Shown in pieces: positions 17,142 through 25,755 of a DNA stretch of 55,469 bases. The translations under genes and the position numbers were made by a program. The stretch comes from Estrella lausannensis. Its GTDB lineage: Bacteria > Chlamydiota > Chlamydiia > Chlamydiales > Criblamydiaceae. The stretch lies in contig NZ_CWGJ01000014.1 of NCBI RefSeq assembly GCF_900000175.1, forward strand, positions 1-55,469, read 5' to 3'. How positions within the stretch are numbered: position 1 is the stretch's first letter; the number at the start of each line of letters is the position of its first letter. The notes below the pieces were generated by a model. It was not told the origin of the DNA. It ran no database searches and saw only the letters and a list, made by a program, of their open reading frames with translations.

Positions 17142-17770
17142 AACCCCCACTCCACTGACCCCTCTTTAAGCTCGAGATATCCGGTTGTCACAAGCAGCTT
17201 CTTCTCGGAGATAAGCTTGCTGATAACAGGCGTCTTGGAAATATAATCGGCTACAAAACGTGCGTTATCTTTCGTCGCCTTCTCAAGGGCGCCCTTTGCT
17301 TTGGGGTCCACACCCTTGATCGCCGGCTGGATTTTCTCGGCAATCGCCTCGATGTCTTGCGTGTTGTTGTCCAAAGTTGCCTGCACCGCGCCGCAACTTT
17401 CGTGGCCAAGCACCACGACCAAGGAAGCCTTCAGGTAGAGGGCCGCAAACTCGATGCTGTCGAGCTCCAGAGGGCCCACGACATTGCCTGCTACGCGCAC
17501 GACAAAGACGTCGCCAATTCCCTGATCAAAGATAATTTCAGGCGACACTCGAGAGTCGGAACAGGCGACCACGATAGCAAACGGCTTCTGCTTCGATGAG
17601 AGCTCGGCCCTTCGCTCAGCTCCCCTGTTGGGATGCTGCAAGTCTTCCTTGACATATCGCTGATTTCCCTCCTTCAGTCTCTTCAGCCCCTCTTCCGGGG
17701 GAATCCCCATCAAGAAAGCCGGTAAAGCCAAGGCAGCAACGGCAATTATTGCCTGAATCCAGTTTTTCAT
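17138..17770 (-). CDS. Beta-carbonic anhydrase with signal peptide
   Basis: The 210-aa product has all beta-class zinc residues: C70 and D72-R74 in CSDSR, and H123xxC126 in GHESCGA. The first ~21 residues (IIAVAALALPAFLMG) are a signal peptide, so the enzyme is placed in the periplasm rather than the cytosol. It interconverts CO2 and bicarbonate. It starts 12 bp after the stop of the lipoxygenase-like gene on the same strand, and the two are probably co-transcribed. An AAGGAGG-type ribosome site precedes it. A functional link to its partner is not obvious. Confidence 0.93.
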   Translation of the reverse strand: MKNWIQAIIAVAALALPAFLMGIPPEEGLKRLKEGNQRYVKEDLQHPNRGAERRAELSSKQKPFAIVVACSDSRVSPEIIFDQGIGDVFVVRVAGNVVGPLELDSIEFAALYLKASLVVVLGHESCGAVQATLDNNTQDIEAIAEKIQPAIKGVDPKAKGALEKATKDNARFVADYISKTPVISKLISEKKLLVTTGYLELKEGSVEWGF

Positions 17771-17782
17771 CTTTTGTCCTCC

Positions 17783-19573
17783 TTAGATGACAGTGCTTGT
17801 TTGTATTTCTTCTGATGGATCGATGCCGTTTGCCAAATACTCATCCTTCGTTGCTTTGATCCTCGCGGTAAGTCCCGGGTAAACAGATTCATCCCGCATA
17901 AGCGCGTAGGCTTTGGTGTTGAAGCGCCTGAACGTGTCTGCAATCATCAGCTCGGCGATAGCCTCCTTTTCCGTGATTCCACCGAAAGGCCCCTTGCCCA
18001 TCGGACCCAAAGTGATGGGCGCAAAGTTAAGGTCCAGGGGAGAGGGTGAGTCGGGTGTGTTTGTATACTGGCTTCTATGCAGCCAAGAGTGCCAGAGTGT
18101 CACATGATGGATGTAGTCTGCAGCGAATCGCTCCATCATCTCGCGGTCGTTCCCTTTCGGTCCCGAGGAATCGACAGCTATCGGACGGAAACTGCGCACT
18201 CTTGTATCGCTCTCTTTACCCTTGGTCCTTGCCGGAAGAGTGCCGTCGGCTTTGCCGCCAATTTCGTTGGCGTCCTGAAAAACGCTTAAATCCGCTACAC
18301 CTTCCCAAGGGCGGTAAGGAACCGATTTTTTATGCAACCGATCAAAAAAGGCATGCACCAGCTTCCACTCTTTGACCATGGAACCCCAGTTTTTATCAAA
18401 AAACTCCTTCACTGCTTCGCGAACATTTTTATAGTGCACTTTTTGCACTTTGCTGAAGGTGTGATTATTGGTGAGCGGCTCTCTGGGCTCAAAAGAAAAC
18501 GGATCAAGAGCACCCAGCGTGTCGGCGATCATATGGGAGATACTCTCAACACTTAAGGAAGAGACATTCAGTATTCCCTCCTCGCCAAATATTGCCGTCT
18601 TGCCGAGTTCGTTGCTGATTTTTCTGATGAGATGAGTGTGGGGCAGAATGAGCTGTCCAAATGTGGTGTGCTGGAGGAAGTCAAAGGCCGACTGGGCGAC
18701 AAAGGATCCATAAACATGTCCGATGCCGAGGTGGTATACTGTTTGTCCGTAGACATGAAGGGCGGAGTTCATCGCGCGAAGCCCCTCTTCAAAGTCTTCA
18801 TCGCCCGGCCTGTAGACCTGCTCATTGTGGGTGAACTCCTCAGGGCTCAGCGCATCCCCCCTATCTACAAAGTCGATGTGAATCTGCTGCAAAACGCCCT
18901 TCTCTCCCTCCACCTTAAAGAGCGCTTTGACATTCGGAAGTGCCATCTCCTTGTCAAAGGCGTAACGGTCCCAGCAGATATCGGCCGCAAGCAAGTCGCC
19001 CTCTTTCTTCAGATAGAGAGGACAAATGCCATTCAGCATCAACTTCCAGCTGTTTTCCGCTGTCAGCGGAGTGGCCTCCACCCCAAAGGAATTCTGGCAG
19101 CTGCTAACGTCATGCGTCCCAAAAAAATCGAATCGTTCTTTCAAATTCTCAATTGCGCCCTGGATTTTAGCGGGAAGGGTGGCTTTGACAACGCGAAGGG
19201 TGTAACTCAAAGGCACCCTCTCCGCTTTGAAATAGTCGTCAAACTCCAATTTACCAAGATCGACTTTAGACCCGACTTTAACATCGGGGACTACCTTTTC
19301 TGCCACCTCCCAGCGCTCTTTCATGAATTGAAGGCGACGATCGGGAGATTGCTCTTCCTTGAGTAGGCGAAACGTAAGATCGACCTTCTCCTCGCGACTG
19401 TTCAGCTTGGGAACTGCTACTTTGAACCGCCCGTCTTCCGAAGTTTTACCGTAGGAGAGAAACTGCCCATCCCCGTCATACACGTTGAATTTAGCCTTCC
19501 GCCAAGAGCCGTCTTCGTCTCCGGTAAACTGCCCTTTTACTGAAAAAAACCGTCCCTGACTCACTTCGTTCAT
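17783..19573 (-). CDS. Lipoxygenase family protein with full iron-ligand set
   Basis: The 596-aa protein shows the lipoxygenase catalytic pattern: H281-LGIG-H286 (Hx4H), the following LILPHTHLIRKISNELG segment that parallels the family's LLIPHxRYTLxIN, then H495-SWL-H499 (Hx3H, as in mammalian 15-lipoxygenase) and a C-terminal isoleucine (I596) as fifth ligand. Residues 1-115 form a beta-rich N-terminal domain (GQFTGDEDG, YGKTSEDGRFKV) that resembles a transthyretin-like fold rather than PLAT. No signal peptide is visible. Lipoxygenases dioxygenate polyunsaturated fatty acids, which bacteria rarely make, so the substrate may come from the amoeba host. An AGGAGG ribosome site lies before the ATG. 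Likely an operon with the carbonic anhydrase. The iron-ligand spacing makes the call fairly firm. Confidence 0.82.
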   Translation of the reverse strand: MNEVSQGRFFSVKGQFTGDEDGSWRKAKFNVYDGDGQFLSYGKTSEDGRFKVAVPKLNSREEKVDLTFRLLKEEQSPDRRLQFMKERWEVAEKVVPDVKVGSKVDLGKLEFDDYFKAERVPLSYTLRVVKATLPAKIQGAIENLKERFDFFGTHDVSSCQNSFGVEATPLTAENSWKLMLNGICPLYLKKEGDLLAADICWDRYAFDKEMALPNVKALFKVEGEKGVLQQIHIDFVDRGDALSPEEFTHNEQVYRPGDEDFEEGLRAMNSALHVYGQTVYHLGIGHVYGSFVAQSAFDFLQHTTFGQLILPHTHLIRKISNELGKTAIFGEEGILNVSSLSVESISHMIADTLGALDPFSFEPREPLTNNHTFSKVQKVHYKNVREAVKEFFDKNWGSMVKEWKLVHAFFDRLHKKSVPYRPWEGVADLSVFQDANEIGGKADGTLPARTKGKESDTRVRSFRPIAVDSSGPKGNDREMMERFAADYIHHVTLWHSWLHRSQYTNTPDSPSPLDLNFAPITLGPMGKGPFGGITEKEAIAELMIADTFRRFNTKAYALMRDESVYPGLTARIKATKDEYLANGIDPSEEIQTSTVI

Positions 19574-19695
19574 CCGAGCCTCCTTGGCGAAACTTTGCTG
19601 CAGTAAGAGCTATTTAGCCCCTTCATTATCCGCATAGTTTGTTTTTCAAATATTTAATTCCATCTCCTCCTCATACTACAACGACCGATTACATT

Positions 19696-19859
19696 TATAC
19701 CGAAAGTGTCTCAAAAATTGGATTTGTCTTTACGAAAGCTCTCCAAGATCGAAAGATTCCAAGTCGCCTAATACTAGAAACATAAGATGACTTTGTATCC
19801 TTTCAATCCCGAGGCTTTCTCAAAGCCCACATGCCAAGTTTGGAGATACTTTCGGTATA
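19696..19859. repeat. Full-length MITE-like inverted-repeat element, copy 1
   Basis: A 164-bp element bounded by imperfect inverted arms TATACCGAAAGTGTCTCAAA and its complement (ending GATACTTTCGGTATA). Inside is a second, weaker pair of arms (AAAGCTCTCCAAGATCGAAA against TTTCAATCCCGAGGCTTTCT), so the whole element can fold on itself. It has no coding capacity. It lies between the divergent lipoxygenase and permease genes, 82 bp from copy 2. Confidence 0.85.
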
Positions 19860-19941
19860 AATGCTCAGAGTAACTATTATCTTTTAAAATAGAACCTTGT
19901 ATGTTATAATTTTTTAATTAATAACTTGGTCACGGACAGTT

Positions 19942-20105
19942 TATACCGAAAGCGTCTCAAAATTGAGGCTTTTGGCCATGAGAAAGATCCCCAAGATTGA
20001 AGGATTCCAACTCACCTCATATTTCTAATATTAGGCGACTCGCATTCTTTCAAGCCCGAGGCTTTTTCTTTGCCAAAAGCCCAAATTTTGAGACACTTTC
20101 GGTAT
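19942..20105. repeat. Full-length MITE-like inverted-repeat element, copy 2
   Basis: Again 164 bp, same arms (TATACCGAAAGCGTCTCAAA to GAGACACTTTCGGTAT) and the same interior with a few differences (GATCCCCAAGATTGAAGG; AATATTAGGCGACTCGC). It ends 33 bp before the ATG of the amino-acid permease, so it must form part of that gene's leader or promoter region. Confidence 0.85.
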
Positions 20106-20138
20106 CAACTGCCGTCGCTACCCAAAAGAAAGGATGTC

Positions 20139-21467
20139 ATGACCACAGCTCCCTCCACAGAATTCAAACTATCTCTGCCAACGGCTGTCCTCATTAACAT
20201 CAATATCATGCTCGGAGCCGGCATCTTCATTAATACGCCAAGCCTTGCCCAAAAGGCCGGCCTTCTCGGCGCTTTCATGTATATTTTAGTGGGCATCCTG
20301 ATGCTTCCTCTGATCCTCTCGATCGCCCGCATGCTCAGAATCCATCCATCGGGAGGGTTTTACGTTTTTGCCAAAGAGGAGATCAGTCCCCTGGCAGGAT
20401 TTTTAAGCGGGTGGTGCTATTTCACTTCAAAAGTTGCCTCCTGCATGCTGATGATCCACGTCTCGATGACCCTTTTGCAGCATATTTTCCCACCTCTTGC
20501 CGCCGTCAGTACTTTTGTCCTCGACTTCCTCACCGTAGGTGTTTTCTGCGGCCTGAATTTTTTGAACATCAAAGCCGGCAGTTCGATTCAAAAGATGTTT
20601 ATCGCCTTCAAAACTTTTCCGATCTTTTTCGCCATTGCTGCCGGTATTTTCCTTTTAAATGGGGATAATTTCACCGCCCCGCATCTTGAATGGGAGGGAG
20701 TCCCCTCCAGCCTGCCCTTGGTTATCTACGCGGTGATCGGCTTTGAGGCGGCCTGCTCGATGAGCAGCAAAATCAAGGACGCCGAGAAGAATGCCCCTAA
20801 AGCTGTATTGATCTCTTTTTGCTCGGTGATTCTGATTGCCACCATCTACCAGGCAATATTCTACGGAGCTTTGGGAGATAAATTAGCTGAGTGCGCCGGC
20901 CACTGTGATATCTTCCCCGCTATGATAAGCACCCTTTTTGGCGACAGCGACTTTGCCGGCAAATTCCAAGGTATTATTCACTTGGCGATCGCTTCTTCGA
21001 CGCTCGGCGCTGCCTACGGAATCATTTTCAGCAACTCCTGGAACCTGCACATTCTGGCTGAAAATGGCCATGTGGTGATGTCCAAATTTTTCGCCCGCTT
21101 AAACGTCAATTCCATCCCGGCCGCTTGCGTCGTTGTGGAGTGTGTGCTCTGCCTGAGCTACTTAGCTGCCAGCCAAGGGGTTTTGATCCCTCTGCAGCAG
21201 ATAGGCGCTCTCGGCTGCGTCCTCTCCTACACCTTCAGTGTGGCCTCGCTCTTTTTTGCAGCAAAGCAAGGGCGCGAAAACTCCGGCAGCAAGCTCTTGC
21301 CTACCCTTGGCCTGATCAGCTGCTCTCTCCTCATCTCAGCTTGTATCCGTAGTTTCTTCTTAAACGGAATGAGTTCGCTGCTCATATTCGCCTTCTTCTT
21401 CACCTTGGGTGTCAGTATGTACTACGGGACAGCAAAAGCAAGGAGAGAGGCCCCGGAAGCAGCCTGA
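20139..21467 (+). CDS. Amino-acid permease of the APC superfamily
   Basis: The 442-aa integral membrane protein has about twelve hydrophobic segments and the APC-type first helix with NINIMLGAGIFINTP (substrate-binding GAGIF), followed by GFLSGWCYFTSKVAS and VIYAVIGFEAACSMSSKI, where the family has its GFE motif. It should import an amino acid; the substrate is not readable. The ATG at 20139 with AAAGGA before it is preferred, since longer versions would be translated from the repeat element. Convergent with the cyanophycin-synthetase-like gene. Confidence 0.85.
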   Translation: MTTAPSTEFKLSLPTAVLININIMLGAGIFINTPSLAQKAGLLGAFMYILVGILMLPLILSIARMLRIHPSGGFYVFAKEEISPLAGFLSGWCYFTSKVASCMLMIHVSMTLLQHIFPPLAAVSTFVLDFLTVGVFCGLNFLNIKAGSSIQKMFIAFKTFPIFFAIAAGIFLLNGDNFTAPHLEWEGVPSSLPLVIYAVIGFEAACSMSSKIKDAEKNAPKAVLISFCSVILIATIYQAIFYGALGDKLAECAGHCDIFPAMISTLFGDSDFAGKFQGIIHLAIASSTLGAAYGIIFSNSWNLHILAENGHVVMSKFFARLNVNSIPAACVVVECVLCLSYLAASQGVLIPLQQIGALGCVLSYTFSVASLFFAAKQGRENSGSKLLPTLGLISCSLLISACIRSFFLNGMSSLLIFAFFFTLGVSMYYGTAKARREAPEAA

Positions 21468-21496
21468 CTCTTCGCCTGGAGAGCTCGATAAGAAGT

Positions 21497-21526
21497 CCGG
21501 CTTTAGCATGGATATGCTAGAGCCGG
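21497..21526. terminator. Hairpin between convergent genes
   Basis: A 13-bp stem (CCGGCTTTAGCAT pairing with ATGCTAGAGCCGG, one G-U pair) with a GGAT loop lies between the convergent permease and ligase genes. No T-run follows on either strand, so its terminator role is inferred from position. Confidence 0.55.
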
Positions 21527-21564
21527 CAATGATCTCGGAATGAAAAAGAATATGCCAGTCGACA

Positions 21565-23526
21565 TCAGTGACCGACAGGCTCCTTGGACAAAATCCTTTT
21601 CAGATCTCCATCCGGCAGAAAGGCTCCATCTTCAATTCTATCTTCAATCTCACCGCGGGTCAAAAGCCGGGCGGGAGCGAAGGGAGCATCGCTATCAATG
21701 AAGTCATACACTGAGGGGTCGCTGACAAGAAAGTCCCCCCGGCAAGTGGAAAAGAGCGTGTGCAAGAGATCACACAGCTCATTGAACCGCGGAGCATTGA
21801 CCGACCGGGGCATTCCAAGAAAGAGCAAGCCATCGAATTGATCGAACGGCAAGCCTTCATGCATGATGTCATCCATCTGTTGGATGGAGTAGATGATCAA
21901 ATCGACAGTCTGATCACTCAACAGCGCCTGAGCGGCTTGATATGACGACGAAGCCGCATGCACTTTCTGTTGATTGATGTAGCCCCCGGAATTGCTCGCC
22001 CACCCTATCTTTTGATATCGGCAGGATAGACTCGATTGCAGTTTATCAATTATAACCTCTTCTGCTGCATTGCTGCAGACCACAATGACAGGAATACGGC
22101 CTTGATTGGGGACAAACATCTTCAGAAGGAGGGGGTACATGTGCGCTGCAGTCACTGTGCCGATTTGAGGCTGCGCGTTGATCTCGATGACGGCCCCACC
22201 CGTTTCCAGGTAAGATTGCCGAATATCGGGCATGATGAGATCGATGCCGGCGATATCGAGTCTAAGCAAAGCCGCCGCTGACTCCGCGAGACGCTTGTTA
22301 TCGGGATGCACCTCGTCGAAGACCGCCACCGGAACTCCTCCAGAACCGATATTGGAGATCCGGCTTAACTGGACAAATCGACCGGCAGTGGGGACGCTTC
22401 TCAAGGAATATCCTTGGTGGGACAGCACCTCATGCGTGTCCTCGTCGACTGCGATAGGCTTCAATGTCGGCACCCGGTCGCCTTCAGGAAGACGCGACCG
22501 ATTGATCTGATCGATTAGCTCGCGGACACTCTTCTTGCCGTCGCCTGTCACTCCGGCGGGGACCCTCTCAATTGCCCACACCAGTGTCCCGTTGAAAACC
22601 AGTAAGCGGTAATCTTTGCCAACGATGTGCTGTTCCAGCAAGACGATCTCAGAGTAGTGCCTAGCTTTGGCAAAAGCTTTTTTTACCTGCTCATCGGTCA
22701 TGAGCCCGGCGCTGACACCCCTGCCACCGTCCTGATGATTAGGCTTGATTACGACGGGATACCCAAGCTGCCGCGCCATTTCCACGGCCTCCTCCTGGCT
22801 CTGAACAACCTCATGCCGGGGAACCGGAATTCCCATTTTCCTTAGGAATTTCGCGGTACTGAATTTGTTGCGGGCTATCGACGCTGCGATCTGAGGTGTT
22901 TTATCCGTCAGGGTGCTGTCAAACCATCGGGAATGAGCGCCATATCCTAATTGGAAAGCATTTTGAGTGAGGTAACGCCAGGAACCCCCCTGCTGATGGG
23001 CCGTCTCCAATATCCGTAAACTGTTCATACCCTTTGGGGCAAAGCTGTTTAAGTTTTCGATCAAAAGGGCGAGCTCTTCGGAAATTTCTTCCCGGTACGA
23101 AAATGAGGGAGCGGCCAGATGATGCAGAAAAAATTGCAGCATAAATGAAACTGCCAAGTGAAAGCACTCTTCCTCGAAGTAGGGAATCCACAGCTTGAAG
23201 GCCCCATCCTGTTCCGATAACACCTCAATGCGGATTGTATCAAAAACAGGAAGGCGGGCGGATTGCTGAAGCTTGACAGCGGCCTCACCAAAACAAGCAA
23301 GCAAATCTTTTGGGGAACGGATTGTCTTTGGGTGAAAGCAATATCTACCGCCATACTCCTCCAGGGATTGTTGCAAGGAGTGAACATCGGAGAGTCGAAA
23401 TGATTGAACCTGCAGACTCAAACATCCGACCGACTGGCGAAATCCTTTGATATACCCACGATAAACGCGGGGTTTGTCAACCAAGGCAATGAGTGTGCGG
23501 GGTTTGTTGTCGTTTGATTTTTCCAT
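21565..23526 (-). CDS. Cyanophycin-synthetase-like ATP-grasp ligase with degenerate Mur-ligase half
   Basis: The 653-aa product follows cyanophycin synthetase in order: an N-terminal domain (1-200), an ATP-grasp domain (about 215-460; SIARNKFSTAKFLRKMGIPVP, VVIKPNHQDGGRGVSAGL, LEQHIVGKDYRLLVFN, VIEINAQPQIG), then a shortened C-terminal region that still aligns with the Mur-ligase half (PVIVVCSNAAEEVI where a GTNGKTT P-loop belongs; FDQFDGLLFLGMP where NIGxDHLG belongs). The P-loop is lost and the last ~200 residues are absent (CphA is usually near 870). So ATP-grasp ligation is probable and classical cyanophycin polymerisation is not. TAATG overlap with the upstream methyltransferase gene shows coupling. 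Probably makes a modified peptide; substrate unknown. Confidence 0.83.
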   Translation of the reverse strand: MEKSNDNKPRTLIALVDKPRVYRGYIKGFRQSVGCLSLQVQSFRLSDVHSLQQSLEEYGGRYCFHPKTIRSPKDLLACFGEAAVKLQQSARLPVFDTIRIEVLSEQDGAFKLWIPYFEEECFHLAVSFMLQFFLHHLAAPSFSYREEISEELALLIENLNSFAPKGMNSLRILETAHQQGGSWRYLTQNAFQLGYGAHSRWFDSTLTDKTPQIAASIARNKFSTAKFLRKMGIPVPRHEVVQSQEEAVEMARQLGYPVVIKPNHQDGGRGVSAGLMTDEQVKKAFAKARHYSEIVLLEQHIVGKDYRLLVFNGTLVWAIERVPAGVTGDGKKSVRELIDQINRSRLPEGDRVPTLKPIAVDEDTHEVLSHQGYSLRSVPTAGRFVQLSRISNIGSGGVPVAVFDEVHPDNKRLAESAAALLRLDIAGIDLIMPDIRQSYLETGGAVIEINAQPQIGTVTAAHMYPLLLKMFVPNQGRIPVIVVCSNAAEEVIIDKLQSSLSCRYQKIGWASNSGGYINQQKVHAASSSYQAAQALLSDQTVDLIIYSIQQMDDIMHEGLPFDQFDGLLFLGMPRSVNAPRFNELCDLLHTLFSTCRGDFLVSDPSVYDFIDSDAPFAPARLLTRGEIEDRIEDGAFLPDGDLKRILSKEPVGH

Positions 23527-24341
23527 TATATTTTCGAAAGCCTAAAGGTTGGGCAACAGCGGCCGAGATAATAACCGGGAGTGTGCAGACTCTTCTCGGA
23601 AAAGTGCCCGGAGAAGATCGATCGGATCTCGCTTTTTGTCGGAAACGTGTAAACCGTGTCTGAGAGGTGGTAAGTATCGATTGTGTCGATGGTCTCGCGG
23701 TTCCATTTCAATTTCTGCATATTCTGCAGAACCCCTTGTTTGAAACGTAAATCCCAGGTATTCCATACGTCTTTAAGACAGACACCTTGAGCTGTTTGCG
23801 ATTGTAGGGAAATGGCGAGGCGCAATTTGAAAGCATGGAAGCTGGCGATTTTCCCTGAGAGTAGATCGTGGTAGATGGACTCGACGGGATCTACATTTTC
23901 AGGTTTGGTGAAAAAGCGGATGACAAAGAGGCCATCGGGTTTTAAAACACGCCGAATCTCCTGCGTGAGGGCTCTGTAATCTTTCCAAAGAAGCTGGCTA
24001 TAGCACCCATCTCCAATAACAACATCAATGGATGACGATGAAAGCGGAAGCTGCAGCCAATTGGCCAATAATCCCATGGGGGTCAAAGTGGCCGTTTTTT
24101 TAGGCAGAACAGATTCGATCATTTTCTCGCTGCAGTCAGCCGCAATGAGCCTTGTGTGAGCGGGCCAGGGCAGGTGGATAATCTCCGGTGTGACACCGAG
24201 AACCAATACGGTTAAATGCTCCCTTTGAAGCTGCGCCTGTTCAAGAATCCATGCATAGGAAGTGTGGAGTTCTGCCTGTGAGGGCTTGAGAGGTTCTCCG
24301 ATTAGAGCCCATTGCCGAGCTTGGTTGTCCCAGTGCGCCAT
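23526..24341 (-). CDS. Class I SAM-dependent methyltransferase, partner of the ligase
   Basis: The 271-aa product has the Rossmann methyltransferase motifs: VLVLGVTPEII (motif I, with a modified glycine loop), LIAADCSEKMIESV (post-I acidic), SSIDVVIGDGCYSQL (motif II) and EIRRVLKPDGLFVIRFF (motif III). It should methylate a small molecule or peptide with SAM. The stop codon overlaps the start of the cyanophycin-synthetase-like gene by one base (TAATG), so the two proteins are made together and probably act on the same product. No N-terminal targeting signal. Confidence 0.82.
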   Translation of the reverse strand: MAHWDNQARQWALIGEPLKPSQAELHTSYAWILEQAQLQREHLTVLVLGVTPEIIHLPWPAHTRLIAADCSEKMIESVLPKKTATLTPMGLLANWLQLPLSSSSIDVVIGDGCYSQLLWKDYRALTQEIRRVLKPDGLFVIRFFTKPENVDPVESIYHDLLSGKIASFHAFKLRLAISLQSQTAQGVCLKDVWNTWDLRFKQGVLQNMQKLKWNRETIDTIDTYHLSDTVYTFPTKSEIRSIFSGHFSEKSLHTPGYYLGRCCPTFRLSKI

Positions 24342-24467
24342 AATTGATCGAATTCAAAGAGGTTGATGAATGAGCGGCAAACAACTGATGAAAGCCTCTG
24401 CGCTGCTTTTTCGCTAAGCATCCGGCTATCCAACCATATAGAAGTTATTTTGTAAATAAAGGATTGC

Positions 24468-24500
24468 AAAGAAGCTATCCACAAAGTGGATAGCTTCTTT
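24468..24500 (-). terminator. Terminator after the barrel-protein gene
   Basis: A perfect 15-bp stem (AAAGAAGCTATCCAC / GTGGATAGCTTCTTT) with a 3-nt loop, 11 bp after the stop of the minus-strand gene at 24512. The A- and T-rich ends of the stem supply the U-tract, so it could act in both directions. Confidence 0.8.
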
Positions 24501-24511
24501 TGAGCCGTCTC

Positions 24512-25390
24512 TTAACGACAACAGGCGTTGTCGAAGTAGTACTTAATGCCCACCAGAAAGGCTTGGGTGGCCATCTTTGCTGAAGAGGAGGTCTTGAAAC
24601 CATCGGCGATGAAGTTGTCGTCTTCACCGTTTGCGAAGGTTGAATCAGCGATTCTTTGTGTTTTGGCTTTTCCGTAATAGGAATAGATGTAATCCGAAGT
24701 CAGGCTTAAATTGGGACAGAGTTTCCACTCACAGCCTAAACCCAGTCTCAGAGCTGATTTGTTGCTTTTTTTTGTTGTAGAAAGGGTTTGGACAGAATGC
24801 CCTACAAATTCACTTGCCTCTCTTCCATTATACTCAAAGTCCACCCTGTTCTTTGTGCGCAACTTGTTAAATCCAACCCCGACGCGGCCGTACAATAGAG
24901 TACAGGAATTCACAAGGAATCCGGGACGCAAATCAATAGCCAATTCTACATTTTGCGTGGATGCAGACGTCTTGGCCTTCAAAGAGGTATTGAAACTGTC
25001 AAACAGGGACTGATCGTTATGCTCGGTGTAGGCATAATCGCTTACTGACGTATCACGGGTGGCCGCGCTTACGAAGATTTCACCTGCGATGAACATGCAT
25101 TTTCCAACTTGCTCGCCGTAGCCTAAATTGAGCGCCCCGGCTCCTCCCCAGCGGTAGACTTTCACGTCTTTCTGTCCTGATGAGATAAGACCGGGAACAT
25201 GAAAGAAGTTTTCATATTGAGCGCTGCTTTCCCTGCTGAACTCTGTTGTCGATTGTAAAGCTCCCCCCATAACACCGGCGTAAAAGCCGTTAAAAGGACA
25301 GTAAGGGTCGGAAAGAAGGGGTGTTGAAGCGCCTAGTCCGGCAACGAGCACCGAAACTTTCAGCGCCAGTCTTGTTAAAGAAAATTTCAT
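24512..25390 (-). CDS. Outer-membrane beta-barrel protein
   Basis: The 292-aa product has a signal peptide (cleavage near 27), a start typical of small barrels (FNGFYAGVMGGALQS), alternating strands, and a closing barrel segment ATQAFLVGIKYYFDNACCR. The layout fits OmpA-like/opacity-type barrels (GFYAGVxxG start). Unusually it ends in CCR instead of an aromatic residue; the last aromatic is 6 residues from the end. Such cysteines could form disulfides with other cysteine-rich envelope proteins, which replace peptidoglycan-based rigidity in chlamydiae. It is monocistronic. Confidence 0.75.
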   Translation of the reverse strand: MKFSLTRLALKVSVLVAGLGASTPLLSDPYCPFNGFYAGVMGGALQSTTEFSRESSAQYENFFHVPGLISSGQKDVKVYRWGGAGALNLGYGEQVGKCMFIAGEIFVSAATRDTSVSDYAYTEHNDQSLFDSFNTSLKAKTSASTQNVELAIDLRPGFLVNSCTLLYGRVGVGFNKLRTKNRVDFEYNGREASEFVGHSVQTLSTTKKSNKSALRLGLGCEWKLCPNLSLTSDYIYSYYGKAKTQRIADSTFANGEDDNFIADGFKTSSSAKMATQAFLVGIKYYFDNACCR

Positions 25391-25433
25391 ATTCCTCTCT
25401 CAGTTGATATAAATTTTGCGTTCTTATCTATAG

Positions 25434-25582
25434 CATACCGAAAGTGTCTCAAAATTTGGTTTTCGGCAAAGAGAAAGTTCCCCAAGATTGAAAGATCACA
25501 AGTCACCTAATACTAGAATGATCTTTCAATACCGAGGCTTTATCAAAGCCCACATGCCAAATTTTGAGATACTTTCAGTGTA
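25434..25582. repeat. MITE-like inverted-repeat element, copy 3 (near full length)
   Basis: About 149 bp, arms CATACCGAAAGTGTCTCAAA and GAGATACTTTCAGTGTA, with the interior CCCCAAGATTGAAAGATCAC and ATACCGAGGCTTTATC matching copies 1 and 2 but about 15 bp shorter. It lies between the barrel gene's promoter and the 3' end of the effector candidate gene. Confidence 0.8.
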
Positions 25583-25755
25583 ACTCCTAGACAGTAGCGT
25601 AAGGAATCGAGATATAGCGGTCAAAATTTATTTTGTCAGCAATGAAAGAAGCGCGGCCGATCTTGAAAACCACTCTATCTCAGCGGCTCTCGCAAAAGAT
25701 GGCTACGGATTCGGATTAAGCATGAATTCGTGCGGCTCCTAGAGGTTTGACGCTC

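Noticed and set aside
18632-19366. A 244-codon open frame on the plus strand inside the lipoxygenase gene
   Set aside because: It is antisense to a gene with a complete set of catalytic residues; its translation shows no domain and no ribosome site.
19696-20105. Two neighbouring repeats considered as a CRISPR array
   Set aside because: The units are 164 bp, internally palindromic, only two in number, and found dispersed elsewhere; there are no regular spacers.
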